Shown here: piece after piece, positions 12,322-22,020 of the stretch
Layout: the number at the start of each line of letters is the position of its first letter
Numbering within the stretch: the first letter of the stretch is position 1
DNA from: Salvelinus alpinus
Lineage: Eukaryota > Chordata > Actinopteri > Salmoniformes > Salmonidae
DNA: 64,000 nucleotides
Direction of reading: 5' to 3'
NCBI RefSeq assembly: GCF_045679555.1
Contig: NC_092122.1
Span: 12,575,043-12,639,042 of the forward strand
Notes under the pieces: model-generated
Told to the model about the DNA's origin: nothing
The model's input: only the letters and a program-made list of their open reading frames with translations
The model's database searches: none
Position numbers and translations under genes: made by a program

Positions 12322-15300
12322 ACATTTACATTTACATTTAAGTCATTTAGCAGACGCTCTTATCCAGAGCGACTTACAAATTGGTGCATTCACCTTATGA
12401 TATCCAGTGGAACAACCACTTTACAATAGTGCATCTAACTCTTTTAAGGGGGGGGGGGGGTTAGAAGGATTACTTTATCCTATCCTAGGTATTCCTTAAA
12501 GAGGTGGGGTTTCAGGTGTCTCCGGAAGGTGGTGATTGACTCCGCTGACCTGGCGTCGTGAGGGAGTTTGTTCCACCATTGGGGTGCCAGAGCAGCGAAC
12601 AGTTTTGACTGGGCTGAGCGGGAACTGTACTTCCTCAGAGGTAGGGAGGCGAGCAGGCCAGAGGTGGATGAACGCAGTGCCCTTGTTTGGGTGTAGGGCC
12701 TGATCAGAGCCTGAAGGTACGGAGGTGCCGTTCCCCTCACAGCTCCGTAGGCAAGCACCATGGTCTTGTAGCGGATGCGAGCTTCAACTGGAAGCCAGTG
12801 GAGAGAGCGGAGGAGCGGGGTGACGTGAGAGAACTTGGGAAAGTTGAACACCAGACGGGCTGCGGCGTTCTGGATGAGTTGTAGGGGTTTAATGGCACAG
12901 GCAGGGAGCCCGGCCAACAGCGAGTTGCAGTAATCCAGACGGGAGATGACAAGTGCCTGGATTAGGACCTGCGCCGCTTCCTGCGTGAGGCAGGGTCGTA
13001 CTCTGCGAATGTTGTAGAGCATGAACCTACAGGAACGGGTCACCGCCTTGATGTTAGTTGAGAACGACAGGGTGTTGTCCAGGATCACGCCAAGGTTCTT
13101 AGCACTCTGGGAGGAGGACACAATGGAGTTGTCAACCGTGATGGCGAGATCATGGAACGGGCAGTCCTTCCCCGGGAGGAAGAGCAGCTCCGTCTTGCCG
13201 AGGTTCAGCTTGAGGTGGTGATCCGTCCTCCACACTGATATGTCTGCCAGACATGCAGAGATGCGATTCACCACCTGGTTATCAGAGGGGGGAAAGGAGA
13301 AGATTAATTGTGTGTCGTCTGCATAGCAATGATAGGAGAGACCATGTGAGGATATGACAGAGCCAAGTGACTTGGTGTATAGCGAGAATAGGAGAGGGCC
13401 TAGAACAGAGCCCTGGGGGACACCAGTGGTGAGAGCACGTGGTGCGGAGACAGATTCTCGCCACGCCACCTGGTAGGAGCGACCTGTCAGGTAGGACGCA
13501 ATCCAAGCGTGGGCCGCGCCGGAGATGCCCAGCTCGGAGAGGGTGGAGAGGAGGATCTGATGGTTCACAGTATCAAAGGCAGCCGATAGGTCTAGAAGGA
13601 TGAGAGCAGAGGAGAGAGAGTTAGCTTTAGCAGTGCGGAGCGCCTCCGTGACACAGAGAAGAGCAGTCTCAGTTGAATGACTAGTCTTGAAACCTGACTG
13701 ATTTGGATCAAGAAGGTCATTCTGAGAGAGATAGCAGGAGAGCTGGCCAAGGACGGCACGTTCAAGAGTTTTGGAGAGAAAAGAAAGAAGGGATACTGGT
13801 CTGTAGTTGTTGACATCGGAGGGATCGAGTGTAGGTTTTTTCAGAAGGGGTGCAACTCTCGCTCTCTTGAAGACGGAAGGGACGTAGCCAGCGGTCAAGG
13901 ATGAGTTGATGAGCGAGGTGAGGTAAGGGAGAAGGTCTCCGGAAATGGTCTGGAGAAGAGAGGAGGGGATAGGGTCAAGCGGGCAGGTTGTTGGGCGGCC
14001 GGCCGTCACAAGACGCGAGATTTCATCTGGAGAGAGAGGGGAGAAAGAGGTCAAAGCACAGGGTAGGGCAGTGTGAGCAGAACCAGCGGTGTCGTTTGAC
14101 TTAGCAAACGAGGATCGGATGTCGTCGACCTTCTTTTCAAAATGGTTGACGAAGTCATCAGCAGAGAGGGAGGAAGGGGGAGGAGGGGGAGGAGGATTCA
14201 GGAGGGAGGAGAAGGTGGCAAAGAGCTTCCTAGGGTTAGAGGCAGATGCTTGGAATTTAGAGTGGTAGAAATTGGCTTTAGAAGCAGAGACAGAAGAGGA
14301 GAATGTAGAGAGGAGGGAGTGAAAGGATGCCAGGTCCGCAGGGAGGCGAGTTTTCCTCCATTTCCGCTCGGCTGCCCGGAGCCCTGTTCTGTGAGCTCGC
14401 AATGAGTCGTCGAGCCACGGAGCAGGAGGGGAGGACCGAGCCGGCCTGGAGGATAGGGGACATAGAGAGTCAAAGGATGCAGAAAGGGAGGAGAGGAGGG
14501 TTGAGGAGGCAGAATCAGGAGATAGGTTGGAGAAGGTTTGAGCAGAGGGAAGAGATGATAGGATGGAAGAGGAGAGAGTAGCGGGGGAGAGAGAGCGAAG
14601 GTTGGGACGGCGCGATACCATCCGAGTAGGGGCAGTGTGGGAAGTGTTGGATGAGAGCGAGAGGGAAAAGGATACAAGGTAGTGGTCGGAGACTTGGAGG
14701 GGAGTTGCAATGAGATTAGTGGAAGAACAGCATCTAGTAAAGATGAGGTCAAGCGTATTGCCTGCCTTGTGAGTAGGGGGGGAAGGTGAGAGGGTGAGGT
14801 CAAAAGAGGAGAGGAGTGGAAAGAAGGAGGCAGAGAGGAATGAGTCAAAGGTAGACGTGGGGAGGTTAAAGTCACCCAGAACTGTGAGAGGTGAGCCATC
14901 CTCAGGAAAGGAACTTATCAGGGCGTCAAGCTCATTGATGAACTCTCCAAGGGAACCTGGAGGGCGATAAATGATAAGGATGTTAAGCTTGAAAGGGCTG
15001 GTAACTGTGACAGCATGGAATTCAAAGGAGGCGATAGACAGATGGGTCAGGGGAGAAAGAGAGAATGTCCACTTGGGAGAGATGAGGATCCCAGTGCCAC
15101 CACCCCGCTGACCAGAAGCTCTCGGGGTGTGCGAGAACACGTGGGCAGACGAGGAGAGAGCAGTAGGAGTAGCAGTGTTATCAGTGGTAATCCATGTTTC
15201 CGTCAGTGCCAAGAAGTCGAGGGACTGGAGGGAAGCATAGGCTGAGATGAACTCTGCCTTGTTGGCCGCAGATCGGCAGTTCCAGAGGCTGCCTGAGACC

Positions 15301-16275
15301 TGGAACTCCACGTGGGTCGTGCGCGCTGGGACCACCAGGTTAGAGTAGCAGCGGCCACGCGGTGTGAAGCGTTTGTATGGTCTGTGCAGAGAGGAGAGAA
15401 CAAGGATAGACAGACACATAGTTGACAGGCTACAGAAGAGGCTACGCTAATGCAAAGGAGATTGGAATGACAAGTGGACTACACGTCTCGAATGTTCAGA
15501 AAGTTAAGCTTACGTTGCAAAAAATCTTATTGACTAAAATGATATAGTACTGCTGGCTGGTGAAATAGGCTAGCTAGCAGTGGCTGCGTTGTTGACTTTG
15601 TTTGAAAGTGTAGCTGGCTAGGTAACCTCTAACTGGCTAGGTAACCTCGACAATTACTCTAGACTACACAATTATCTTGGATACAAAGACGGCTATGTAG
15701 CCAGCTAAGATCAAACAAATCAAACTGTTGTACTGTAATGAAATGAAATGTAATACTACCTGTAATACTACCTGTGGAGCAAAGCGGAATGCAACTACTC
15801 GCTCCAAACCAAACCGGAAGTGCGTATCGTAGAGGGAGAGGCAATAGAAGTGTTGTTTCTTGTATTATTGTCTTTTGTGTCTTTAGAGGACTGCTTCACC
15901 TTAATGTCCCCTTTCCCTTTTCTTCTGTCCTTATTTTGTCCCACTTTGTCCCTTCTTTGTCCCTTCTTCTCTTCTGCCAACTAGACACTCCTTGTTAGCT
16001 AGCTAGCTTCTTTCAGGAATGTCCCTAGCAACTGCCTAGCAACAGGTAAACAACTTAGCTAGCTAAGAAAACGGTATAATTTTATGAAAAATTGTTACTT
16101 TTTCAAAAGCCTTTCTTCTTTGTTTGCTGCTTGTTTGGTCTCCTATTCAGTTTGCAGTTTTCTTTTGATTTTTTTCCGATGTACTTTACTCTAAAAAAAC
16201 ATTTAAATTTCAATATTTGTAGGAGCTCATCTTTTCAGCTGCTGCTGCTTAATTTGGAACTCCGGAACTTATAAG
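12322..16275 (-). mobile_element. Complete L2-type LINE with 7-bp target duplication
   Basis: The element is flanked by TTTTGTT at 12315-12321 and 16276-16282. The empty site is present in block B at about 20799-20815. Read on the minus strand it has an 856-bp 5' region, one long ORF (15419-12480) and a 3' end whose last copies are a hexamer repeat (ACATTT on the plus strand at 12322-12341). The 3' region contains the tail GTCGCTCTGGATAAGAGCG shared by many fish L2 elements and SINEs. Its absence from block B means it landed after the tandem duplication, so it is a recent insertion. Confidence 0.93.
12480..15419 (-). CDS. L2 LINE ORF: AP endonuclease and reverse transcriptase
   Basis: An uninterrupted 979-residue ORF. 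Residues about 60-250 are an AP-type endonuclease: TETW near 73-76, GDFNLP near 182-187 and SDH near 244-246 are the usual catalytic and binding motifs, which nick target DNA. Residues about 520-800 are a reverse transcriptase: LLDLSAAFDTV near 608-618, GVPQGSVLGPLLF near 667-679 and the active-site YADD near 699-702. A C-terminal region follows. These proteins copy their own RNA at the nicked site (target-primed reverse transcription). No separate ORF1 is visible in the 5' region. With no stop or frameshift and both catalytic centres present, it could be an active element, though activity cannot be judged from sequence alone. Confidence 0.93.
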   Translation of the reverse strand: MCLSILVLSSLHRPYKRFTPRGRCYSNLVVPARTTHVEFQVSGSLWNCRSAANKAEFISAYASLQSLDFLALTETWITTDNTATPTALSSSAHVFSHTPRASGQRGGGTGILISPKWTFSLSPLTHLSIASFEFHAVTVTSPFKLNILIIYRPPGSLGEFINELDALISSFPEDGSPLTVLGDFNLPTSTFDSFLSASFFPLLSSFDLTLSPSPPTHKAGNTLDLIFTRCCSSTNLIATPLQVSDHYLVSFSLSLSSNTSHTAPTRMVSRRPNLRSLSPATLSSSILSSLPSAQTFSNLSPDSASSTLLSSLSASFDSLCPLSSRPARSSPPAPWLDDSLRAHRTGLRAAERKWRKTRLPADLASFHSLLSTFSSSVSASKANFYHSKFQASASNPRKLFATFSSLLNPPPPPPPSSLSADDFVNHFEKKVDDIRSSFAKSNDTAGSAHTALPCALTSFSPLSPDEISRLVTAGRPTTCPLDPIPSSLLQTISGDLLPYLTSLINSSLTAGYVPSVFKRARVAPLLKKPTLDPSDVNNYRPVSLLSFLSKTLERAVLGQLSCYLSQNDLLDPNQSGFKTSHSTETALLCVTEALRTAKANSLSSALILLDLSAAFDTVNHQILLSTLSELGISGAAHAWIASYLTGRSYQVAWRESVSAPRALTTGVPQGSVLGPLLFSLYTKSLGSVISSHGLSYHCYADDTQLIFSFPPSDNQVVNRISACLADISVWRTDHHLKLNLGKTELLFLPGKDCPFHDLAITVDNSIVSSSQSAKNLGVILDNTLSFSTNIKAVTRSCRFMLYNIRRVRPCLTQEAAQVLIQALVISRLDYCNSLLAGLPACAIKPLQLIQNAAARLVFNFPKFSHVTPLLRSLHWLPVEARIRYKTMVLAYGAVRGTAPPYLQALIRPYTQTRALRSSTSGLLASLPLRKYSSRSAQSKLFAALAPQWWNKLPHDARSAESITTFRRHLKPHLFKEYLG

Positions 16276-16282
16276 TTTTGTT

Positions 16283-16914
16283 CATATAATATTTATTTCC
16301 TCTGTGGAATGGTTCTACATGGAACCCAATAAACATTTTTATTTTATTTTATTTAACTAGGCAAGTCAGTTAGAGTTCAGTTTGTCAAATCGGAGGGCCT
16401 TTTGTCCGGACCTCTGGCAGACTCTATGGGGGTGCCACAGGGTTCAATTCTCGGGCAGACTCTTTTCTCTGTGTTTATCAATGATGTCGCTCTTGCTGCT
16501 GGTGATTCTCTGATCCACCTCTACGCAGACGACACCATTCTGTATACATCTGGCTCTTCTTTGGAAACTGTGCTAACAAACCTCCAAACGAGCTTCAACG
16601 CCATACAACACTCCTTCCATGGCTTCCAACTGCTTTTACATGCTAGTAAAACTAAGTGCATGCTCTTCAACCGATTGCTGCCCGTACCCTCTTGCCCGAC
16701 TAGCATCACTTCTCTGGACGGTTTTGAACTAGAATATGTGGACAACTACAAATACCTAGGTGTCTGGTTAGACTGTAACCTCTCCTTCCAGATTCACATT
16801 AAGCATCTCCAATCCAAAATTAAATATAGAATTGGAATGGACTATTTTAGTTTTCTTTGACCTTCCATTCCTCTCCTGTTGCAGTAACGTGGTTGGTCCT
16901 CTTCATTCGAAATG
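16283..16914 (+). mobile_element. LINE reverse-transcriptase fragment plus small lectin-flank piece (block A)
   Basis: A reverse-transcriptase fragment (ORF 16402-16860) carries GVPQGSILGQTLFSVFIND and the active-site YADD, and matches the longer LINE copy at 40349-40790. It stops at about 16835, where bases 16836-16884 match, in reverse orientation, the 3' flank of a lectin copy at 42427-42474. The segment is therefore a patchwork of three sources. It recurs in block B at 20809-21450. The RT domain is incomplete and cannot be active. Confidence 0.8.
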
Positions 16915-17158
16915 GTTGCTGTAAATTCAATTGATTGGACATGATTTGGAAAGGTACACACGAGTCTATATAAGGTTCCACAGTTGACAGTTCATGTCAG
17001 AGCAAAAACCAAATTGGCCTGAACACCATGCGTCACTTCTGGAGGAAACATGAACCTGATCGAATATCTCCGGAGAGACCTGAAAATAGCTGTGCAGCAA
17101 CGCTCCCCATCCAATCTGACAGAGCTTGAGAGGATCTGCAGAAAAGAATGGGAGAAAC
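16915..17158 (+). mobile_element. Internally deleted Tc1 fragment cut at the duplication junction
   Basis: The start resembles a Tc1/mariner 5' region (GAGTCTATATAAGGTTCC) and the end codes the C-terminal part of a Tc1 transposase (NLIEYLRRDLKIAVQ). The middle of the element, with the catalytic residues, is missing. The match to the block B copy stops at 17158 (GGGAGAAACTC), after which the sequence is lectin minisatellite. This is the breakpoint of the A/B tandem duplication. Confidence 0.8.
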
Positions 17159-17868
17159 TCGCCTCCCTGGACAATAGAGACTGCTCTCTGACCTGTAAGG
17201 GCCATGGACAGACTGAACACGCCTCCCTGGACAATATAGACTGCTCTCTGACCTGTAAGGGCCATGGACAGACTGAACACTCCTCCCTGGACAATAGAGA
17301 CTGCTCTCTGACCTGTAAGGGCCATGGACAGACTGAACACGCCTCCCTGGACAATAGAGACTGCTCTCTGACCTGTAAGGGCCATGGACAGACTGAACAC
17401 GCCTCCCTGGACAATAGAGACTGCTCTCTGACCTGTAAGGGCCATGGACAGACTGAACACTCCTCCCTGGACAATAGAGACTGCTCTCTGACCTGTAAGG
17501 GCCATGGACAGACTGAACACGCCTCCCTGGACAATAGAGACTGCTCTCTGACCTGTAAGGGCCATGGACAGACTGAACACGCCTCCCTGGACAATAGAGA
17601 CTGCTCTCTGACCTGTAAGGGCCATGGACAGACTGAACACTCCTCCCTGGACAATAGAGACTGCTCTCTGACCTGTAAGGGCCATGGACAGACTGAACAC
17701 TCCTCCCTGGACAATAGAGACTGCTCTCTGACCTGTAAGGGCCATGGACAGACTGAACACGCCTCCCTGGACAATAGACACTGCTCTCTGACCCATAAGG
17801 GCCATGGACAGACTGAACACTCCTCCCTGGACAATAGAGACTGCTCTCTGAAGAGATCGTTGCTTTGA
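17050..17868 (+). CDS. Chimeric ORF: Tc1 transposase fragment joined to lectin-derived 20-residue repeats
   Basis: The 272-residue ORF starts in the Tc1 fragment (about 37 residues, including the transposase C-terminal string NLTELERICRKEWEKL) and crosses the duplication junction in frame into 11 copies of SLDNRDCSLTCKGHGQTEHA, ending LKRSLL at a stop. The repeats are the last part of a C-type lectin domain, with one Arg changed to Cys so that each unit has two Cys. There is no signal peptide. Whether it is expressed is unknown: the nearest upstream lectin promoter is the orphan at 10480. It is most likely a by-product of rearrangement, but the reading frame is real and free of stops. Confidence 0.35.
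   Translation: MNLIEYLRRDLKIAVQQRSPSNLTELERICRKEWEKLASLDNRDCSLTCKGHGQTEHASLDNIDCSLTCKGHGQTEHSSLDNRDCSLTCKGHGQTEHASLDNRDCSLTCKGHGQTEHASLDNRDCSLTCKGHGQTEHSSLDNRDCSLTCKGHGQTEHASLDNRDCSLTCKGHGQTEHASLDNRDCSLTCKGHGQTEHSSLDNRDCSLTCKGHGQTEHSSLDNRDCSLTCKGHGQTEHASLDNRHCSLTHKGHGQTEHSSLDNRDCSLKRSLL
17159..17853 (+). repeat. 60-bp lectin-exon minisatellite (block B, about 11.5 units)
   Basis: Eleven or more nearly identical 60-bp units follow the junction, ending with the same terminal unit as block A (ACCCATAAG in place of ACCTGTAAG) and the same decayed exon end. It is more uniform than the block A array, having only the undamaged unit types. Single-base variants (GCCTCC or TCCTCC) alternate along it. 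Confidence 0.93.
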
Positions 17869-19049
17869 CCTGAAGTAAGACTATCATCTTTTTTTATTTG
17901 ACGTATATATATTTTTTGAACAGAGAGGATGACAGTAGGTTAAGATAGACAGAGGTGTTGCATCAAAAGGCACTAGTGCAGATTCAAACCTACGCTGACA
18001 CCTTACATGTTCCAGAGGCTGTGGCATTACTGCTAGACAGGACAGGCCACAAGACTGACATCTTATTAGGGTTTATATCTGTAAGACAGGTGCAGGGATG
18101 GCATTTTAGCACCAATAGGGTCCCACTTTAACAAGCACTGCCAGATGCTGGACACAGCATGCTTCATGTTGTCTAATTATGTTAGATGCCAACTCTCTCT
18201 CACCACTCTCACTAGGGATTAATGCAAATGTATGTTCATGTGGATAATAGTTCCATTCTAAGTTCCAAAGTAATTCACATTCTTCAAAGGACATTGAAAG
18301 AAAAGTTTTATTTCTTTGTAAATAAGCTGAATTTCCTTTGTGTGGATGCTGTTGACATTCTTAAATAAAATATGTTTGATTAGTGACAAAAGTATTATCA
18401 TTATTTTCAGCCTGCAGCAGGAATGGTGAGATGGAGGCAGTAATCACAACAATGTAGAATTATTTGCCCACTTCCAGGTGGCATGGTTCAGAGAACTGTA
18501 AAGATGGAGACAGACAGACATTTGTGGGTGTGACAGAATGACAGTAGCCATGTTCTGAACCTTAACAACATTTGCATATCAGAATTTTCCCTGGTGTCAT
18601 GGTTTGTTGACTGTGTCAGTTATTACAGTCATAAACACAGACTCATGGATAGCAGGGGAGAGGTGTGGGGTTCTTGCACTTATTCATGTAGTTGATGGCT
18701 GTTATACATTAATCAACTTGATAAACCAAGTCAACATGTAGGCCCAGTTATTTAGCAAATGCTTTTATCCAAATCGAACACAGAGACCAGGAAGTTAAAC
18801 CACATTCTAACTACTTGTAACGTAGCACTAAACTCCAACCAAATAAGCTATCAGTATGGACTACAACGTGTCCATATCAGGAACTATGGGATCTTGTACA
18901 TCCTGAATTATGTTGCACTTTATTTACACAATTGGAGATTAGGCTGCCATAGCCCTGCAGGTACCACATAGAAAACAGGATTTTAATTACAATGCATTGG
19001 GTTGTCGGAAGGTGACCTGATTTGCCTGGCACTGGGAGAACGCACTGAC
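17869..19049 (+). repeat. Lectin intron remnant and intergenic unit, block B
   Basis: This stretch is the duplicate of 8495-9675 at a constant offset of 9374 bases, with only scattered substitutions and a few very small indels. It includes the tRNA-derived SINE (about 17956-18061, minus strand). No coding exon is seen. Confidence 0.85.
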
Positions 19050-19454
19050 TGTAACGCTCTGGGCGTAGTGGGTGCGAAGTCAGGCACAGGAAGCAGAGAG
19101 TACAGGGTAGTGCTATTTATTGCACACACGGCGAAACATACGCCACCCCACGAAACACAGGGCGCACACAAAACAAATGCACCAAACACGGGGACTCAAA
19201 CAGTCCGGAGAAAAAACCCACGAACGAAACACTTCAACATCGAAAGTGCTCAGAGCAACACAAAACAATCCCGCACAAAGAGCAGGCGGGCCTACTGGCT
19301 AACATAGCCCGACTAATCAGCCTACACACAAAACAGGTGAAACCAATAAACAGAAAGGGGAAAAGGGATCAATGGCAACTAGTAGGCCGGTGACGACGAG
19401 TGCCGAGCGCCACTCGAACAGGAAGGGGAGCCACCTTCGGTAGGAGTCGTGACA
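19050..19454 (-). mobile_element. Solo LTR, 405 bp, block B copy
   Basis: Duplicate of the LTR at 9676-10080, again flanked by CTGAC (19045-19049 and 19455-19459). The two copies differ at very few positions; one substitution is visible near 9930/19304. Confidence 0.88.
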
Positions 19455-19833
19455 CTGACACAGGTTACAATTATATATTTGGTGTTTTCTTTGTTTCTTT
19501 AACCACATATCTTCATGTCTCGTCAATCAGAGGTCAGTGGATATTGTTCTGAAACAAGCACTTTAGTGAAGCACATGTCCAGTGGAAATAATAATGAATT
19601 GATTCCTATTTACCAAATGTACTGCAAATTATTGTCACAAATGTGAACTTGATACACTAACAGAAATGTACATTTGATGAAGTAACATAGATGTACTGTA
19701 TGTCTAACACTGTTTAAAGTCCACTGTAATAACAGAGAAAATACATTGGGTCTTTTGGTCAGTGTTGTTGATGTGGAGGGAAGGGTTGTAGCTGAAGTTT
19801 CAGCATCTCCTGGGTGTGTTCAACTGTTCAGCA

Positions 19834-19929
19834 GAGAGGGAGGAGAGAAACTCTATAAACTCATCTCTCTTTCCCCTGTCTCGGCATCTCACAACCAAAC
19901 TCTGGGGAGGGAGGAGGACAGCTAACTGG
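19834..19929 (+). promoter_or_regulatory. Orphan lectin core promoter and 5' UTR exon, block B
   Basis: TATAAA at 19854-19859 and a donor at 19929/19930 repeat the layout of block A exactly. The downstream intron is again interrupted by the hAT-like element at 20112. Confidence 0.6.
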
Positions 19930-20111
19930 GTAGGTGTGCCATCATTTTAAGCTGCACTATAAAAAAAATAAACACTGTGCTTTTCATTGAAGAGGTAATA
20001 ATTCAGATATGTTTAGCACCTTTTGTAACTTACTGTTTGAAATGATTTGAATGGAGCCCCTTGCTTAGTATTCTGTGTATTTGAATGAAGTTAAGACTCA
20101 CTAAACTCTGA

Positions 20112-20742
20112 AAGGGGCGGACTGGCCGTCTGGCAGTTGCCCGAAATTCCAGATGGGCTGGTCCACTTTTAGCCAAGTAGGCTGGTCCACTTTTAGCCAA
20201 GTGGGCTGGTCCACTTTTAGACAAGTGGGCTGGTTCACTTTTAGACAAGTGGGCTGGTCCACTTTTAGACAAGTGGGCTGGTCCACTTTTAGACAAGTGG
20301 GCTGGTCCACTTTTAGACAAGTGGGCTGGTCCACTTTTAGACAAGTGGGCTGGTCCACTTTTAGACAAGTGGGCTGGTTCACTTTTAGCCAAGTGGGCTG
20401 GTTCACTTTTAGCCAAGTGGGCTGGTTCACTTTTAGCCAAGTGGGCTGGTTCACTTTTAGCCAAGTGGGCTGGTTCACTTTTAGACAAGTGGGCTGGTCC
20501 ACTTTTAGACAAGTGGGCTGGTTCACTTTTAGACAAGTGGGCTGGTCCACTTTTAGACAAGTGGGCTGGTCCACTTTTAGACAAGTGGGCTGGTCCACTT
20601 TTAGACAAGTGGGCCTGTCTAAGGTATTCGTTTTACGTTGAAAATGATAATTGTCTGGCTAATAATGGGGGCCTTAAGGTTTAAATAATGGGCCAGTGTT
20701 TTAGAAATGCCCCGGATGAATATTGGTTCTAGTCCGCCCCTG
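20112..20742. mobile_element. hAT-like element with 24-bp minisatellite (block B)
   Basis: Same termini and flanks as the block A element but 888 bp shorter inside. The difference is exactly 37 units of 24 bp. Confidence 0.6.
20150..20613 (+). repeat. 24-bp minisatellite, about 19 units (block B)
   Basis: Same unit and same edge units as the block A array, which has about 56. Long ORFs on both strands are shadows of the repeat. Confidence 0.95.
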
Positions 20743-20808
20743 CACTCTTAGAAAAAAAGGTTCTACAGCTGTCCTAATAGGAGAACCATTCAAAGAACCG
20801 TTTTTGTT

Positions 20809-21450
20809 CATATAATATTTATTTCCTCTGTGGAATGGTTCTACATGGAACCCAATAAAAAAATCTTTTTTATTTTATTTAACTAGGCAAGTCAGTTAGA
20901 GTTCAGTTTGTCAAATCGGAGGGCCTTTTGTCCGGACCTCTGGCAGACTCTATGGGGGTGCCACAGGGTTCAATTCTCGGGCAGACTCTTTTCTCTGTGT
21001 TTATCAATGATGTCGCTCTTGCTGCTGGTGATTCTCTGATCCACCTCTACGCAGACGACACCATTCTGTATACATCTGGCTCTTCTTTGGAAACTGTGCT
21101 AACAAACCTCCAAACGAGCTTCAACGCCATACAACACTCCTTCCATGGCCTCCAACTGCTTTTACATGCTAGTAAAAGTAAGTGCATGCTCTTCAACCGA
21201 TTGCTGCCCGTACCCTCCCGCCCGACTAGCATCACTTCTCTGGACGGTTTTGAACTAGAATATGTGGACAACTACAAATACCTAGGTGTCTGGTTAGACT
21301 GTAACCTCTCCTTCCAGATTCACATTAAGCATCTCCAATCCAAAATTAAATATAGAATTGGAATGGACTATTTTAGTTTTCTTTGACCTTCCATTCCTCT
21401 CCTGTTGCAGTAACGTGGTTGGTCCTCTTCATTCGAAATGGTTGCTGTAA
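20809..21450 (+). mobile_element. LINE reverse-transcriptase fragment, block B
   Basis: Duplicate of 16283-16914. ORF 20928-21386 carries the same partial reverse transcriptase with YADD. It is truncated and inactive. Confidence 0.8.
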
Positions 21451-22020
21451 ATTCAATTGATTGGACATGATTTGGAAAGGTACACACGAGTCTATATAAG
21501 GTTCCACAGTTGACAGTTCATGTCAGAGCAAAAACCAAATTGGCCTGAACACCATGCGTCACTTCTGGAGGAAACATGAACCTGATCGAATATCTCCGGA
21601 GAGACCTGAAAATAGCTGTGCAGCAACGCTCCCCATCCAATCTGACAGAGCTTGAGAGGATCTGCAGAAAAGAATGGGAGAAACTCCCCAAATACAGGTG
21701 TGCCAAGCTTGCAGCATCAAACCCAAGAAGACTCTAATCGCTGCCAAAGGTACTTCAACAAAGTACTGAGTAAAGGTTTGAATACTTATGTAAATTTGAT
21801 ATTTCATTTTTTTATACATTTGCTAACATTTATATAATCCTGTTTTTTCTTTGTCATTATGGGGTATTGTGTGGCAATTGAGGGGAAAAAACTAAATAAT
21901 CGGCAATTGACAATTGGCAAACAATTGGCAATTGAGGGGGAAAACAAAATAATCAATTTTAGAATAAGGCTGTAACCTAACAAAATGTGGAAAAAGTAAA
22001 CGGGTCTGAATCATTTCCGA
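21451..22020 (+). mobile_element. Internally deleted Tc1 element, block B
   Basis: The 5' region and transposase C-terminal end match 16915-17158. Here the sequence continues into the rest of the Tc1 3' region (TGAATACTTATGTAAATTTG, then AATAAGGCTGTAACC and a terminal repeat ending near GAATCATTTCCGAGGGCAC). The catalytic core is missing. Confidence 0.75.
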
